Below are positions 7,369 to 13,484 of a stretch of 13,589 bases of DNA, one piece after another; position 1 is the stretch's first letter; each line of letters begins with the position of its first letter. Origin of the DNA: Deltaproteobacteria bacterium (GTDB lineage: Bacteria > Desulfobacterota > Desulfarculia > Adiutricales > Adiutricaceae). The translations under genes were made by a program, and so were the position numbers. The notes beneath the pieces were generated by a model. It worked only from the letters and a program-made list of their open reading frames with translations, was not told the DNA's origin and ran no database searches. The stretch lies in contig JAIRNQ010000334.1 in the NCBI GenBank assembly GCA_031257955.1, positions 1 to 13,589 of the forward strand, written 5' to 3'.

Positions 7369-7417
7369 AAAAGCTAGCATTGTGAAGTTAAATTCACGGT
7401 GGTAGCTTTTTATTTTT
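7369..7417. terminator. Rho-independent terminator, possibly bidirectional, after the moaA-MOSC unit
   Basis: AAAAGCTA (7369-7376) pairs with TAGCTTTT (7403-7410). After a G-G mismatch the stem continues through CATT/GGTG to GTGAA (7382-7386) and TTCAC (7393-7397), with a 6-nt loop GTTAAA. TATTTTTG follows. The A-run on the left would serve as a T-run for transcription in the other direction. The loop region also matches the CGTGAA-N6-TTCACG motif seen downstream. Confidence 0.75.
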
Positions 7418-7639
7418 GTGGGTTTTCGGGTTGGCAAATGGTAGTTTTATTCAGCCAAATATTAGGTTAACCTTATCTATTACATTAAATAAACTTCACG
7501 GTTGCTAAAGCTTTTTAAACAATCGGAACCGACTTGGTTTATTCGCTTCGATTTATTTCAGATTCTATCCATATTTCCTGCGCATTTTATTTCTCACCAT
7601 ATGAATAAGCTTTTGGGCCGTGGTGGCGCCCCGGTCGGC

Positions 7640-7664
7640 TTCACGCCGTGAACTTTACTTCACG
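7640..7664. promoter_or_regulatory. Palindromic site CGTGAA-N6-TTCACG with an extra half-site
   Basis: CGTGAACTTTACTTCACG at 7647-7664 is an 18-bp inverted repeat, preceded one base away by another TTCACG (7640-7645), so three half-sites sit side by side. It matches the site at 7794-7811 in layout and sequence and is likely bound by the same dimeric regulator. Its centre lies about 245 bp upstream of the predicted sigma-54 start. Confidence 0.5.
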
Positions 7665-7793
7665 CATATAAGGCTTTGGAGGCAAGGTCAAGAATTGGGC
7701 TTGATTTACGCGGGGTTGGCCGTAAGGGTGACTAAAACGGGTCCCCGGGGGGACCTTGGGCAGCCCTTGGGGGGTCATCGGGGGGGCCAAAAA

Positions 7794-7811
7794 CGTGAAG
7801 CGTACTTCACG
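7794..7811. promoter_or_regulatory. Palindromic site CGTGAAG-N4-CTTCACG, candidate enhancer site
   Basis: CGTGAAGCGTACTTCACG has perfect 7-bp arms around CGTA. Its centre is about 98 bp before the start point expected for the sigma-54 promoter at 7873-7890, where activator sites usually lie. The sites at 7647-7664 and, more loosely, 7381-7398 and 7301-7318 share the pattern. Confidence 0.55.
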
Positions 7812-7872
7812 AAAAGGCTCAGAGGGGAGGTAGTTAATCACGTAATGTAGGGTTTTTATTTATGAAATGCTC

Positions 7873-7890
7873 TTGGCATAGACCTTGCTA
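7873..7890 (+). promoter_or_regulatory. Sigma-54 promoter for the J-domain gene
   Basis: TTGGCATAGACCTTGCTA matches the TGGCAYR-N4-TTGCW consensus with exact spacing (GG at 7875-7876, GC at 7887-7888). Transcription should start near 7900, about 12 nt before the AGGAGG ribosome site at 7912-7917. It overlaps an upstream in-frame ATG at 7862, which argues against that start. Confidence 0.75.
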
Positions 7891-7924
7891 TATCCGTGTT
7901 CGGAATTTGAACAGGAGGTCGATC

Positions 7925-8566
7925 ATGAACGTCAGGGCTTACCAAGAATTGAACCTACGCCAGGGTGCCAGCGAATCAGAGATAAAGGCGGCTTTCAGAA
8001 AGCTGGCCAAGACCCACCACCCCGACACCGGGGCGGGCGGCGCCGCCAACGTGGCCAAATTCAGGAGCGCTTACCAAGCTTACAGCGAGCTTATGGGCTA
8101 CAAGGTCAAGGCCGACGGGAAGGCCCGCCAGAGGGGCCCCGAGGCCCAGGCGACCGAAGCCAAAGCGGCGCCCGTTTCGCCCACGCCCTTTAGGTTTGAG
8201 GGCCAGAGAAAACTCGGCCTGGACGTTTACCTGGACATCGCCCTGGTGAGGCCCGAAAGCCTCGGTTTTACCATCGTCCTCCCCTTCACCGCCCATGAGG
8301 CCTGCCCCCGCTGTCTGGGCCAAGGCCAGACCCTGGGCCGCCTGAGCCCCGGCGGGGACGTCTATCGCCCCCAAAGCTGCCCCAAGTGCCAAGGCCGGGG
8401 TTCGGTTGGCCGGAACGAGTTTTTAACCGTCAACGTTACCGAAGAGATGGCCCAAAGGGGCAAATTTAGACTGCGCGGAGTTGGCGGATACCTGCCCAAG
8501 CAAGCCAAGAGAGGCGATTTGATAGTTAGCCTTAGGTGGGTCGATAGCCTGCCGGTCGATAATTGA
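7925..8566 (+). CDS. DnaJ-like J-domain protein with half zinc finger
   Basis: A 213-aa co-chaperone-like protein expected to stimulate an Hsp70 (DnaK). Residues 3-60 form a J domain with the essential HPD at 32-34. A linker (61-90) is rich in Ala, Gln and Lys instead of a Gly/Phe region. Residues 95-125 look like the start of a substrate-binding domain. Two CxxCxGxG repeats follow (C127/C130 and C152/C155), where DnaJ has four. The end (167-206, TVNVTEEMAQRGKFRLRG then GDLIVSLRW) resembles the DnaJ/CbpA C-terminal domain. ATG 7925 has AGGAGG 7 nt upstream. One zinc site could be formed by the four cysteines. It stands alone between a sigma-54 promoter and a strong terminator, so it is likely switched on by a specific signal through an activator. 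The client is unknown. Confidence 0.88.
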   Translation: MNVRAYQELNLRQGASESEIKAAFRKLAKTHHPDTGAGGAANVAKFRSAYQAYSELMGYKVKADGKARQRGPEAQATEAKAAPVSPTPFRFEGQRKLGLDVYLDIALVRPESLGFTIVLPFTAHEACPRCLGQGQTLGRLSPGGDVYRPQSCPKCQGRGSVGRNEFLTVNVTEEMAQRGKFRLRGVGGYLPKQAKRGDLIVSLRWVDSLPVDN

Positions 8567-8623
8567 GACCTTCCGCGCCGGGGACTTCGCGACTTCCCGG
8601 ATCGAACCGACAACCCACTAACT

Positions 8624-8644
8624 AAGGAGGCGCTTATGGTTTGA
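8624..8644 (+). other. Strong ribosome site followed by a two-codon frame (ATG GTT TGA)
   Basis: AAGGAGG (8624-8630) lies 5 nt before ATG (8636), which is followed directly by GTT and TGA. It sits in the transcribed stretch between the J-domain stop and its terminator. It may be a leftover of a decayed gene or a minimal regulatory frame. The 98-codon frame starting at TTG 8641 runs through the terminator and is not likely real. Confidence 0.4.
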
Positions 8645-8740
8645 TTCGGCCCCAGGGCCCAAGAAACGGCCTCTCCCGAAAAGGGGATTCCAAGACTTGG
8701 CTCAGGGCCAAGCCCATGACAAAAAAAAGGTTCACCGACC

Positions 8741-8773
8741 ATCGGGGGGTAAAACGGCCCCCCGATTTTTTTT
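8741..8773 (+). terminator. Strong Rho-independent terminator of the J-domain transcript
   Basis: ATCGGGGGG (8741-8749) pairs perfectly with CCCCCCGAT (8758-8766) around an 8-nt loop, followed by eight T in a row (8766-8773). It is the clearest terminator in the window and closes the sigma-54-driven unit, leaving about 170 nt of 3' untranslated RNA. Confidence 0.92.
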
Positions 8774-9438
8774 GGACGGCTGGCCCCACCGGTGGCCAGA
8801 TTGTGGTGGGTCAGATTTTAAATCGCGGCCGGCCCCGCGCCGACCGGCCGCGGCGGAGGAAACCGTGGAAGGGGTCGGTGGTGGGGGCGGTTGGGAGGGT
8901 CGATGGGGGAGAGGTGAATTGGAAATTGGGACAATAGGTAGTAAGTATTGGCATGTATGGTGTTTGTTCGCGGCTGGGGAAGTCGTTAGTGGGAAAAGAA
9001 TCGATCGGGCCGGGCCCGAATTAATTAACGATGATAATTGGACGGTATCCAGGCTGTGCTAGACACTAGCCCTTGTTTTATCGGAACACTCCCATTTTTT
9101 TAGTCATGATCGGTAGCGAATCTGAATAATCCGCAATAAAGTGGAACAAATTAAATTATTTAATCGACTGTAAACTTTTTCTAGCCTTCTGATTCAAAAC
9201 GTGCTAATATCGCTTCGAATGCCGTTTTGGCCGGGCTTAATCGCTTGCGGAGCCAAAAAATAGGACGGCTAGTCAGCCCTTTGAAAGCCATTTATTCGGT
9301 TTTTGGTTGCCAACTGGCTTCGCGGCTGATTATCTTGTCAATTAATAGCCCTGATCACACTAAGTTGCGACAGGCTCAAAAAGATTTGCGTTTTTGGGCC
9401 GTAAGGGTTATCATGACAACTTCAAAGGATTTTTCCGC
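8774..9438 (+). other. Spacer before the lytic transglycosylase gene
   Basis: The first part is G-rich with a 9-bp hairpin CGCGGCCGG/CCGGCCGCG (8824-8832 with 8844-8852) and a smaller stem TCGGGC/GCCCGA near 9006-9020. From about 9010 the sequence is AT-richer. TGCTAATAT (9202-9210) resembles an extended -10 promoter, without a good -35 box. A 71-codon frame (9227-9442, TTG start) ends in an ATGA overlap with the next gene but has no ribosome site, so I did not call it. Confidence 0.4.
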
Positions 9439-10413
9439 ATGAATCGTTTCCCCGCCAGGTCAGTTTTGATCCTGACGGCCTTGGCCTTGGGTCTGACCGC
9501 CGCTTTTGTGGCCTGCCGAACCCTTGACGGCACCGGGGGAAACGCGGTTCCGGAATTCCTGAGCGCCCCTAGCTATCTGGGCCAACCGGGCCAATCCAAA
9601 ACGGAGTACAATCTCCCCCGGGTGGTCACCTTATGCGGGGAAACCGTCCCGACTGACCGCCCTTCGGTCCATGACAGGCTGGACAAGGAATTTCAGCTGG
9701 CCGTAAACCACCGGGCCCAGGTCGAACTCTGGCGCCGCCGGGCCAAACGCTACTTTCCTTTAATCGAAGAGAGCCTGAGGCAGGCCGGGCTTCCGGAAGA
9801 TCTAAAATACTTGGCCGTGGCCGAAAGCGATTTGAGACCTACCGTCTCCTCGCCGGCCGGGGCCACTGGGCTGTGGCAATTCATGCCGTCCACCGCCCGC
9901 CATTTTGGCCTCAAAGTCAACCAACGGGAAGATTTAAGAATGTTGCCCGAGCCTTTGTTGGCCATTGGCATGAAATACCTCTCGCAACTTCACGCCCGCT
10001 TCGGCAGCTGGGCCTTGGCCATGGCCGCCTACAATAGCGGCGAAGCCCGGGTCGACCAAGCCTTGGCCAAGGAAGGGGCGGGTGCCGATTATTACCAGCT
10101 AAGATTACCCAACGAAACCGAACGCTACGTTTACCGCATAGCCGCCATAAAGGTAATCTTGGAGGACGCCAACGCTCTTGGATTCGGGGACACGCCACCG
10201 TCTGGACTCTACAAGCCCTTGGAATTCACCGAAGTAAGTTTGGCTTTTCAGGCTCCCACCTCCTGGGCCCAGCTGGCCAAGGAACGGGGGGTCGATTACA
10301 AGACCTTAAGGCTCCTGAATCCCCATTTGGGGGCCATGAACGTACTCAGCGGAGGCCCGTTTACATTCAGGCTGCCTCCTGGGGCCAAGTCGGTCCCCTC
10401 GGTCGGCACTTAA
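9439..10413 (+). CDS. Membrane-bound lytic transglycosylase, MltD-type
   Basis: Cleaves the MurNAc-GlcNAc bond of peptidoglycan, forming 1,6-anhydro ends, in the periplasm. The 324-aa protein starts with a basic residue and a hydrophobic segment (residues 7-25) ending FVAC26: either a lipoprotein signal with an imperfect lipobox (Phe at -3) or an ordinary signal peptide. The SLT domain covers about 105-240: catalytic Glu129 in AVAESDLRP, GATGLWQFMPSTARHFGL, then MKYLSQL, LAMAAYNSGEARV and LPNETERYVYRI, all MltD hallmarks. The C-terminal 65 residues, with LAKERGVDYKTLRLLNPHL, look like a weak LysM-type wall-binding module; MltD usually carries clearer LysM repeats. The start at 9439 has AAAGGA 9 nt upstream; an in-frame ATG at 9394 would add 15 charged residues and spoil the signal. 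It is probably a single-gene unit for cell wall turnover. Confidence 0.9.
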   Translation: MNRFPARSVLILTALALGLTAAFVACRTLDGTGGNAVPEFLSAPSYLGQPGQSKTEYNLPRVVTLCGETVPTDRPSVHDRLDKEFQLAVNHRAQVELWRRRAKRYFPLIEESLRQAGLPEDLKYLAVAESDLRPTVSSPAGATGLWQFMPSTARHFGLKVNQREDLRMLPEPLLAIGMKYLSQLHARFGSWALAMAAYNSGEARVDQALAKEGAGADYYQLRLPNETERYVYRIAAIKVILEDANALGFGDTPPSGLYKPLEFTEVSLAFQAPTSWAQLAKERGVDYKTLRLLNPHLGAMNVLSGGPFTFRLPPGAKSVPSVGT

Positions 10414-10434
10414 GTGCCAACCAAGTCTTGGCAC
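10405..10434. repeat. Overlapping palindromes at the transglycosylase stop and the next promoter
   Basis: GGCACTTAAGTGCC (10405-10418) is a perfect 14-bp palindrome covering the stop codon. Its right half then forms a second inverted repeat, GTGCCAA (10414-10420) with TTGGCAC (10428-10434), whose right arm is the -24 box of the following sigma-54 promoter. The site could be bound by a regulator, or form alternative hairpins in read-through RNA. Confidence 0.5.
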
Positions 10435-10445
10435 GAGGCTTGCAT
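10427..10445 (+). promoter_or_regulatory. Sigma-54 promoter for the small cysteine-rich gene
   Basis: CTTGGCACGAGGCTTGCAT is a full match to TGGCACG-N4-TTGCW (GG at 10430-10431, GC at 10442-10443). The start point should be near 10455, giving a leader of about 120 nt before the gene at 10575. It is the best -24/-12 match in the window. Confidence 0.78.
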
Positions 10446-10458
10446 GTAAATTATCGAG

Positions 10459-10497
10459 CCGGATTTTTCCGGACGATCTAAGGGGCCGGAAAGCCCC
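10459..10497 (+). other. Two hairpins in the leader of the cysteine-rich gene
   Basis: CCGGA/TCCGG (10459-10463 with 10468-10472, TTTT loop) and GGGGC/GCCCC (10482-10486 with 10493-10497, loop CGGAAA) lie directly after the predicted start point. They may protect the 5' end or regulate expression. No known riboswitch was recognised. Confidence 0.45.
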
Positions 10498-10574
10498 GTT
10501 TGGGTTATGTTTGGCATTAAGGCCGGTAAGCGATATGGCCGGTTTGCTTCAATGCCGCATCGGAGGGTGGCCAA

Positions 10575-10778
10575 ATGGCAACGGATCTGACCATGAATGT
10601 TGACGTCCCCAAGACCAAAGCTAAATGTAGCTGCGATTTCGCCCAGCAATGTCTCTGGTACGAAACCCTCGCGCCTTCCAGCGCGGCTTGCGCCAATCGC
10701 AATTCTTTGGTCTGTCAGAAGTACTGTGAGGAAGTTTTTGGTAACGAAGACAGCCGAAAAGTTTTCGGCAGTCACTGA
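10575..10778 (+). CDS. Small cysteine-rich protein, function unknown
   Basis: A 67-aa protein not recognised as any family. Translation is well supported: GGAGGG (10562-10567) lies 7 nt before ATG. It has six cysteines, C18, C20, C26, C39, C47 and C51, arranged as CxC-x5-C-x12-C-x7-C-x3-C, and no signal peptide or membrane segment, so it should be cytoplasmic. The reducing cytoplasm of an anaerobe makes metal or iron-sulfur binding more likely than disulfides. The last residues are encoded by an inverted repeat GCCGAAAA/TTTTCGGC (10753-10769). It follows its own sigma-54 promoter and a structured leader, which suggests a conditional role, for example in stress, metal or nitrogen response. Alternatives include a small zinc protein or a regulator partner. 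Confidence 0.75.
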   Translation: MATDLTMNVDVPKTKAKCSCDFAQQCLWYETLAPSSAACANRNSLVCQKYCEEVFGNEDSRKVFGSH

Positions 10779-10984
10779 GGTTAGGCTAACCGGACCCCTG
10801 AATCCGTTTTTTTCAATGAAAGCGCGGTTTTAGCCTAGCTTCAGTCCCGGTGCCCACGGTCGGGGCTTCTTGCTGGATTGTGACCTTAATTTTACCAAAA
10901 CTATACCCTTTTCCGGTAAGTTTCCTGGCGCCAATACCATATTACCCCGATAACGACCTGATCAACCGATCGTCATATTGAAAC
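10779..10984 (+). other. Short spacer after the cysteine-rich gene
   Basis: It contains GGTTAG/CTAACC (10780-10792), and a weak stem CGGA/TCCG followed by seven T (10807-10813) that may end the small transcript. Otherwise nothing recognisable. Confidence 0.4.
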
Positions 10985-11013
10985 AAAACCCCATATTTTT
11001 GGGGTTTTCCATT
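10985..11013. terminator. Bidirectional Rho-independent terminator
   Basis: AAAACCCCA (10985-10993) pairs perfectly with TGGGGTTTT (11000-11008) around a 6-nt loop TATTTT, with A-rich sequence before and CCATTTTT after, so it can work in both directions. It separates the cysteine-rich gene from the phosphatase gene. Confidence 0.82.
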
Positions 11014-11266
11014 TTTCGGACCCTACCATCTTTTGGGCCCCCTCTTCGCCCCTACCGGTTCGATGTCCGCCCGTTTGGAAGCCAACCGGTGGGACTTGGC
11101 CCAAAGGCCCCCAAAAATGCCCCCGGTCCCCCCAATGGACATCGGGGGCGCCCTGGAAGCGCTTGGCCCGTGGGTTTTTTGCCACATTAACTCCGCCCCC
11201 TTTGTTTTGGTGGGTGACACCACCCGCCCCGGCGACGGCCTGGGCGGCGGGCTTGGTTGACGCCGC
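11014..11266 (+). other. Spacer before the HAD gene
   Basis: C- and G-rich with several short runs of CCCC and GGGG. Overlapping open frames on both strands reflect composition and have no ribosome sites. No promoter with good boxes was found. Confidence 0.35.
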
Positions 11267-12145
11267 ATGGAAAGCGAATTGTTTAAGGGACCCATACCCA
11301 AAACCGTCCGAATTGTTTTTATGGACTTTGACGGGACCATAAAACCTTCCGGCGCGCCGGTGTCCAAGCCAGACGTCACCGCCTCAAAAAAACTGGGCCA
11401 TCTGGGACTCATTCGGGTAGTGGCCACCGGAAGGGGCCTATATTCCTTCCAGAGGGACTACCCCGACGGCTTTGAGCTTGACTACTTGCTCTTTTCTTCC
11501 GGCTTGGGCCTCTGCCCCTGGAAAGGCGGCCCCGGGCCCCTGGCTCTCTCCGGGCGCTTCGACCGGACCGACCGGGATCGGGCCTTGGCCGCTTGCCTAG
11601 CCCTGAAAAGGGGCTTTCTGGCCTTCGAGCCGCCCCCCAGGTGCCACTACCACGCCTTCCAATACCCCGAAGGGCACCGCCCGACCGAAGGTTTTATGAA
11701 GCGCCTGAGTTCCTACGTCCAGTTTACCAGACCCTACCAGCCCAACGTCGATCTGGGCCCGGTGTCCGAGTTTTTGATCCCCACCCCGAGTCGCCAAGCC
11801 CTCGAAATCATGGCCGACTTCGAGAAGCTCTGCCCAGGCCTCTCGGTCCTGCGCTCCTCCTCGCCCTTTGGCGACGATTCCGTCTGGCTGGAAATCTTTC
11901 CCCCGGGGTTCAGCAAGGGCCAGACGGCCAAGATCCTGGCCGATAGCCTCTCCCTCAACGCCAGCCATGCCCTGGCCCTGGGTAACGACTATAACGATCT
12001 GGACCTTCTGGACTGGGCCGGCCTCGGTTTGGTCACCTCCAACGCCCCGGCCTCCCTCCGGGCCGAATACGCCTCCATTCCCGCCGTCACCGAAAAACCC
12101 CTAAACTACCTCTACAAGCTGATCGCCAAAAGCCGCAAGGGCTGA
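11267..12145 (+). CDS. HAD-superfamily phosphatase, Cof/IIB type
   Basis: A 292-aa hydrolase of small phosphorylated metabolites, in the same broad group as Cof-like and sucrose-phosphate phosphatases. Motif I is MDFDGT with nucleophile Asp20 and acid/base Asp22. Motif II is VVATGR (Thr54). Motif III Lys217 is in FSKGQTAKIL, and motif IV is GNDYNDLDLL (Asp241, Asp244). The region from about 80 to 205 between motifs II and III is the type II cap, which sets substrate choice; it includes aromatic and Pro-rich stretches and gives no specific hint. No signal peptide, so cytoplasmic. The ribosome site before ATG 11267 is weak, and a start some codons later (TTG 11279) is possible. prmA follows 222 nt later in the same direction. 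The substrate cannot be told from sequence. Confidence 0.85.
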   Translation: MESELFKGPIPKTVRIVFMDFDGTIKPSGAPVSKPDVTASKKLGHLGLIRVVATGRGLYSFQRDYPDGFELDYLLFSSGLGLCPWKGGPGPLALSGRFDRTDRDRALAACLALKRGFLAFEPPPRCHYHAFQYPEGHRPTEGFMKRLSSYVQFTRPYQPNVDLGPVSEFLIPTPSRQALEIMADFEKLCPGLSVLRSSSPFGDDSVWLEIFPPGFSKGQTAKILADSLSLNASHALALGNDYNDLDLLDWAGLGLVTSNAPASLRAEYASIPAVTEKPLNYLYKLIAKSRKG

Positions 12146-12367
12146 GTCCCTACGGCCACCGGCCCCTAAAGGCCACCGGAAGTTACTACTGGCACCTAAA
12201 GTCTCAGAAGGTCACTAAGGGGTCTAAAAATAAGGACGCTCCCGAAGGCCCCTGAGAGCCCCGCAGAGCCACGATAAGCCTCGGGAGTACCAAAAGTAGC
12301 GGTGAGAGCCCCAGGGGCCCTCTGGGGCCGTCTGAGGCCGTTTATAGGGCCACTGAGGGAGAGAGTC
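12146..12367 (+). other. Spacer before prmA with several inverted repeats
   Basis: CTCCCGAAGGC (12239-12249) pairs with GCCTCGGGAG (12278-12287) with one bulged base, and CCCCAG (12309-12314) with CTGGGG (12322-12327). TGAGAGCCCC occurs twice (about 12253 and 12303), and GGCCACCGG occurs twice near 12155-12180. No clear promoter. A GTG at 12302 in frame with prmA lies in this structured stretch and is not favoured as a start. Confidence 0.4.
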
Positions 12368-13306
12368 ATGAAACCCGATTCCCCGCTCGTAATTCTGGAG
12401 ATCCGAACCGGGCACCCCGACAACCTGGCCCGCTTCGAAAGCGATCCTCCCGAGAGTTTTTTGGGGCCCGAGCTGGCCGGGAGCCTTAAAGGGCTCCACC
12501 TGGAGGCCGACTTTCTTTTCCTGTTTTTCGCCAAGAGCGTCGATCCCCAAGATTTCTTGGCCAGATTTCCCGAACTCGAGCTTCGCCAAACCCACGAACT
12601 GCGCTATGACCAATGGCAAGACGGGGCCGGCAGCCCGCCCTTTTCCGTGGGGCCCATAACCATCCGACCGGTTTTTGGCACCGACTTTGGTCCCGGCCCT
12701 GACCAAGCCCCGAAGAATGGCCAGGATGTAGCTAATGGAGGTTTGGGGGCGCCCCAGGGGGGACCTGGGATAGCAAAACCCTTGCTTATCGACCCCGGCT
12801 TGGCTTTTGGCTTTGGCGGGCACCCGACCACCAGGGCCTGTCTGGAGTTTTTGGCCCGGCTCTATCGGCCCGGCACCACGGTTAGCCCCTCCCCGGAAAC
12901 GGCCTTGGATTTGGGCTGCGGGACGGGCATCCTGGCCCTGGCCGCCGCTAGGCTCGGGGCCAAGAAGGTCTTGGGCTTGGATCATAGCCACTTGGCCGTG
13001 GACGCGGCCAACCATAACGCCCGGTTAAACAACCTGGCCGGGAGCGTTACCGTCAAAAGGGCCCTGGCCCAAGATTTTGCCGCCTACCCGGCCAGCCTTC
13101 TCCTGGCCAACATACCCCTTTTCGTTTTGCGGGATCTGGTCGAGCTGGGGGCTTTCGCCGGCCGCGATTACTCAATCGTATCGGGTCTTCTCCCCGAAGA
13201 GGGGGACACCTTCCTGGAACTCCTCTCGCCAAAACTGCCCCACAAAATCTTGGACGCCCGCCGCTCCGACCGTTGGATAAGCTACCTGATACAACCCGCC
13301 GCCTGA
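12368..13306 (+). CDS. prmA: Ribosomal protein L11 methyltransferase, PrmA-like
   Basis: SAM-dependent methyltransferase that trimethylates ribosomal protein L11. At 312 aa it is slightly longer than E. coli PrmA (293). The N-terminal half (1-105) corresponds to the L11-recognition domain, though weakly conserved. The PrmA signature DPGLAFGFGGHPTTRACL is at 142-159, the SAM-binding motif DLGCGTGILA at 181-190, and the LLANI motif at 245-249. Two departures stand out: the usual FGTGTHPTT is FGFGGHPTT here, and residues about 108-137 are a low-complexity insert rich in Gly, Pro and Gln. ATG 12368 follows GAGGGAGAG (12355-12363). The possible upstream GTG at 12302 lacks such a site. Another L11-type or related protein methyltransferase is the main alternative; I favour PrmA because of the HPTT/ANI combination. 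Confidence 0.85.
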   Translation: MKPDSPLVILEIRTGHPDNLARFESDPPESFLGPELAGSLKGLHLEADFLFLFFAKSVDPQDFLARFPELELRQTHELRYDQWQDGAGSPPFSVGPITIRPVFGTDFGPGPDQAPKNGQDVANGGLGAPQGGPGIAKPLLIDPGLAFGFGGHPTTRACLEFLARLYRPGTTVSPSPETALDLGCGTGILALAAARLGAKKVLGLDHSHLAVDAANHNARLNNLAGSVTVKRALAQDFAAYPASLLLANIPLFVLRDLVELGAFAGRDYSIVSGLLPEEGDTFLELLSPKLPHKILDARRSDRWISYLIQPAA

Positions 13307-13344
13307 AGCTCCAAACGCTTTTCGCCAAAACGGAAAAAACCGGT

Positions 13345-13442
13345 CCCGTTGGGTTCCCGATTTTCGTTGTGGGCATGGCCCGTTTGGGTTTCGGATTTTC
13401 GTTGTAGGCTTGGCCCGTTTGGGTTTTGGATTGGGTTATGGG
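13345..13442. repeat. About 35-nt imperfect tandem repeats, three copies
   Basis: Units at 13345-13378, 13379-13413 and 13414-13442 (last one short) each start CCCGTT(T)GGGTT, and the first two continue through GATTTTCGTTGT. They begin 38 nt after the prmA stop. No gene is convincingly encoded on either strand. Confidence 0.7.
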
Positions 13443-13484
13443 CCAGCGGTGCGGCCAAGTGGATAGCTGGCGGTTGGCGGGGGG

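Larger units (their letters stand above)
7411..7924 (+). other. Spacer before the J-domain gene; AT-rich then G-rich
   Basis: The first 200 bases are AT-rich, unlike neighbouring genes, and hold a partial copy (AAACTTCACGGTTG at about 7491-7504) of the terminator's right arm. The second half is G-rich and carries two palindromic sites and a sigma-54 promoter, annotated separately. Open frames on both strands (7620-7850 and 7641-7841) lack ribosome sites and their ends are made of the palindromes, so no gene is called. Confidence 0.5.

Noticed and set aside
7381..7398. Treating the CGTGAA-like palindrome here as an operator
   Set aside because: It forms the apical stem of a good terminator, which explains it without a regulator; I keep it only as a possible relative of the downstream sites.
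8641..8937. 98-codon + strand open frame after the J-domain gene
   Set aside because: It runs straight through the strong terminator at 8741-8773 and is Arg/Gly/Pro-rich in a G-rich stretch.
9227..9442. 71-codon + strand open frame with ATGA overlap to the transglycosylase start
   Set aside because: The overlap is suggestive of coupling, but the TTG start has no ribosome site and the product shows no domain. A homologue search could revive it.
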